Positions 63,409 through 64,000 of a stretch of DNA of 64,000 bases are shown piece after piece. The position numbers were made by a program, and so were the translations under genes. The stretch is from Conyzicola nivalis (GTDB taxonomy: Bacteria; Actinomycetota; Actinomycetes; Actinomycetales; Microbacteriaceae): assembly GCF_014639655.1 (NCBI RefSeq), contig NZ_BMGB01000002.1, forward strand, positions 248,001-312,000. Reading direction: 5' to 3'. The notes under the pieces were generated by a model. The model saw nothing but the letters and a program-made list of their open reading frames with translations. It was not told where the DNA came from and did no database searches. Within the stretch, counting starts at the first letter, position 1. Every line of letters begins with the position of its first letter.

Positions 63409-63747
63409 TTAGAGGACGTCGCCCAGTCCGTCATCGGCGGGCCACGGTTCCGAAGCCGAGACAGCGCGTGACGGTGCGGTGAGCATTTCCATCTTCTCGT
63501 TCATGTACTCGACGCCTTCGCCGTTTTCGGGTTCGGGCAGGGGCGACAGCGTCGACTCGGCCATGAGGCTGATGCCGGCGCCGAGGACGAAGCTCGTCAC
63601 GATCAACTCGCCGTCTGAGGCGATCACGTTCAGCGATATGGCTTCCGCCCGACCCTTGTCGGCGATGAACGCCGCGAATCTGACCAGGTAGTCTGCCGCT
63701 TCGTCGCCGAGGAGCACGGACTTGTCTGAGTAGGTCACGAGTTTCAT
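63409..63747 (-). CDS. Small cytoplasmic protein of unknown function
   Basis: A 112-residue protein (begins MKLVTYSDKSVLLGDEAADYLVRFAAFI) with an N-terminal alpha/beta part, a segment AISLNVIASDGELIVTSFVLGAGISLMAES that could be a beta hairpin, and a tail rich in Pro, Glu and Asp. No family is recognised. ATG 63747 is chosen because TACCGT ends six bases before it on the minus strand; a GTG three bases further upstream is in frame. Convergent with the cyclodeaminase-like gene. Confidence 0.65.
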   Translation of the reverse strand: MKLVTYSDKSVLLGDEAADYLVRFAAFIADKGRAEAISLNVIASDGELIVTSFVLGAGISLMAESTLSPLPEPENGEGVEYMNEKMEMLTAPSRAVSASEPWPADDGLGDVL

Positions 63748-63843
63748 CACCCCACGGTAGGCAGACGTTGACGACTTGTCGATTCTCGCCGGAGCCTTGA
63801 CGCGCCCACACAGGTGGGTCAGGGTTGCACGGCCTCGCGCGGT

Positions 63844-64000
63844 TCAGCCATTCCGCCGGAACATCACCATCCCCGCGTGGTAGAGCACGTCGTCTCGGAA
63901 TTCGCCGTCGGCCGAAAACCCGGTGTCGTCGCGGTAGTAGATCATCGATCCCTCGACCCGGTAGTCGCCGGTGTAGGCCCCTTCCCGATTTCCCCTGGCC
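63844..64000 (-). CDS. C-terminal part of an Atu4866-like protein (5' end outside window)
   Basis: The minus-strand frame ending at 63844 gives 52 visible residues: ARGNREGAYTGDYRVEGS, MIYYRDDTGFSADGEF and RDDVLYHAGMVMFRRNG. This pattern (YxGxYxVxGxxIxYxDDTGFxADGxF...VLYHxGMV) is that of the small Atu4866 agrobacterial-type family of unknown function. The start lies beyond the right edge, so length and context cannot be judged. Confidence 0.65.
   Translation of the reverse strand, partial: ARGNREGAYTGDYRVEGSMIYYRDDTGFSADGEFRDDVLYHAGMVMFRRNG

Overview
The window is high-GC chromosomal DNA, with almost every gene using GC-ending codons and many GTG starts, from an actinomycete that is most probably a member of the Microbacteriaceae. 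The taxonomic signs are mycothiol synthase (mshD), the orphan OmpR-type regulator GlnR, CarD, SenX3-RegX3, an ispD-ispF fusion, a DUF4032/UgpC pair and a small protein (37893-38216) of a type I associate with Microbacteriaceae. There is no rRNA, tRNA, CRISPR array, insertion sequence or prophage in view. The gene density and recognisable actinobacterial synteny say core chromosome. Blocks such as ppk-mutT1, glnR-mshD-pst-phoU, gpm-senX3-regX3 and carD-ispDF-cysS-rlmB are shared in outline with Mycobacterium.

Layout. 0-2 kb: the end of an unknown gene, then a SigK/RskA-type sigma/anti-sigma pair. 2.0-2.4 kb: an array of palindromic repeats. 2.4-20 kb: a phosphate-centred region with pstSCAB (minus strand), a MutT1-like hydrolase, polyphosphate kinase, mycothiol synthase, GlnR, small membrane proteins, nitrobindin-like and YgfZ proteins, phosphoglycerate mutase, PhoU and SenX3-RegX3. 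20-24.6 kb: carD, ispDF, cysS, rlmB. 24.6-25.1 kb: a second array of the same repeats as a 215-bp tandem duplication. 25-33 kb: DUF4032 protein, UgpC-type ATPase, a DsbA-like membrane protein, NAD synthetase, an MFS exporter with its MarR regulator, and a pyruvyl-transferase-like protein. 33-37.4 kb: a sulfur block (PatB-type C-S lyase, MetY, SufS, SufU). 37.5-41 kb: three small unknown genes, an AI-2E family permease and an unknown protein. 41-46.6 kb: siderophore-interacting reductase, zinc alcohol dehydrogenase, TetR regulator with an isochorismatase-like protein, and an M23 peptidase/ECF42 sigma/YCII operon. 46.8-64 kb: a heterodimeric ABC exporter, MsrA, a zinc-ribbon GIY-YIG protein, BrkB-family protein, a second zinc dehydrogenase, an APC permease, two GAF-ANTAR regulators, a CYTH-CHAD protein, a hydroxyacid dehydrogenase, a DUF3500 lipoprotein and a cyclodeaminase-like protein.

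How it works together. 11-bp direct repeats of the actinobacterial PHO-box type lie upstream of pstS, ppk and phoU/senX3, so one SenX3-RegX3 or PhoP-like circuit probably controls phosphate uptake, signalling and polyphosphate synthesis. A CHAD protein further along may bind that polyphosphate. Many genes appear to be leaderless: a TANNNT box ends exactly six bases before the ATG/GTG at about fifteen genes. This is the most useful start-site rule in the window. Local regulators have recognisable operators: MarR on the MFS promoter, an IdeR/DtxR-type iron box on the siderophore reductase, and a candidate TetR palindrome.

The most unusual non-coding feature is a mosaic of two alternating long palindromic modules (about 90 bp each) in two convergent intergenic spaces. 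Other palindromic elements sit in further spacers, mostly between convergent genes. One short repeat is inserted in frame inside cysS, and a 44-bp tandem repeat runs through the ispDF stop codon. I see no clear new defence or biosynthetic system; the strongest novelty candidates are this repeat mosaic, the 37.5-38.8 kb group of unknown genes and the stand-alone zinc-ribbon GIY-YIG protein.
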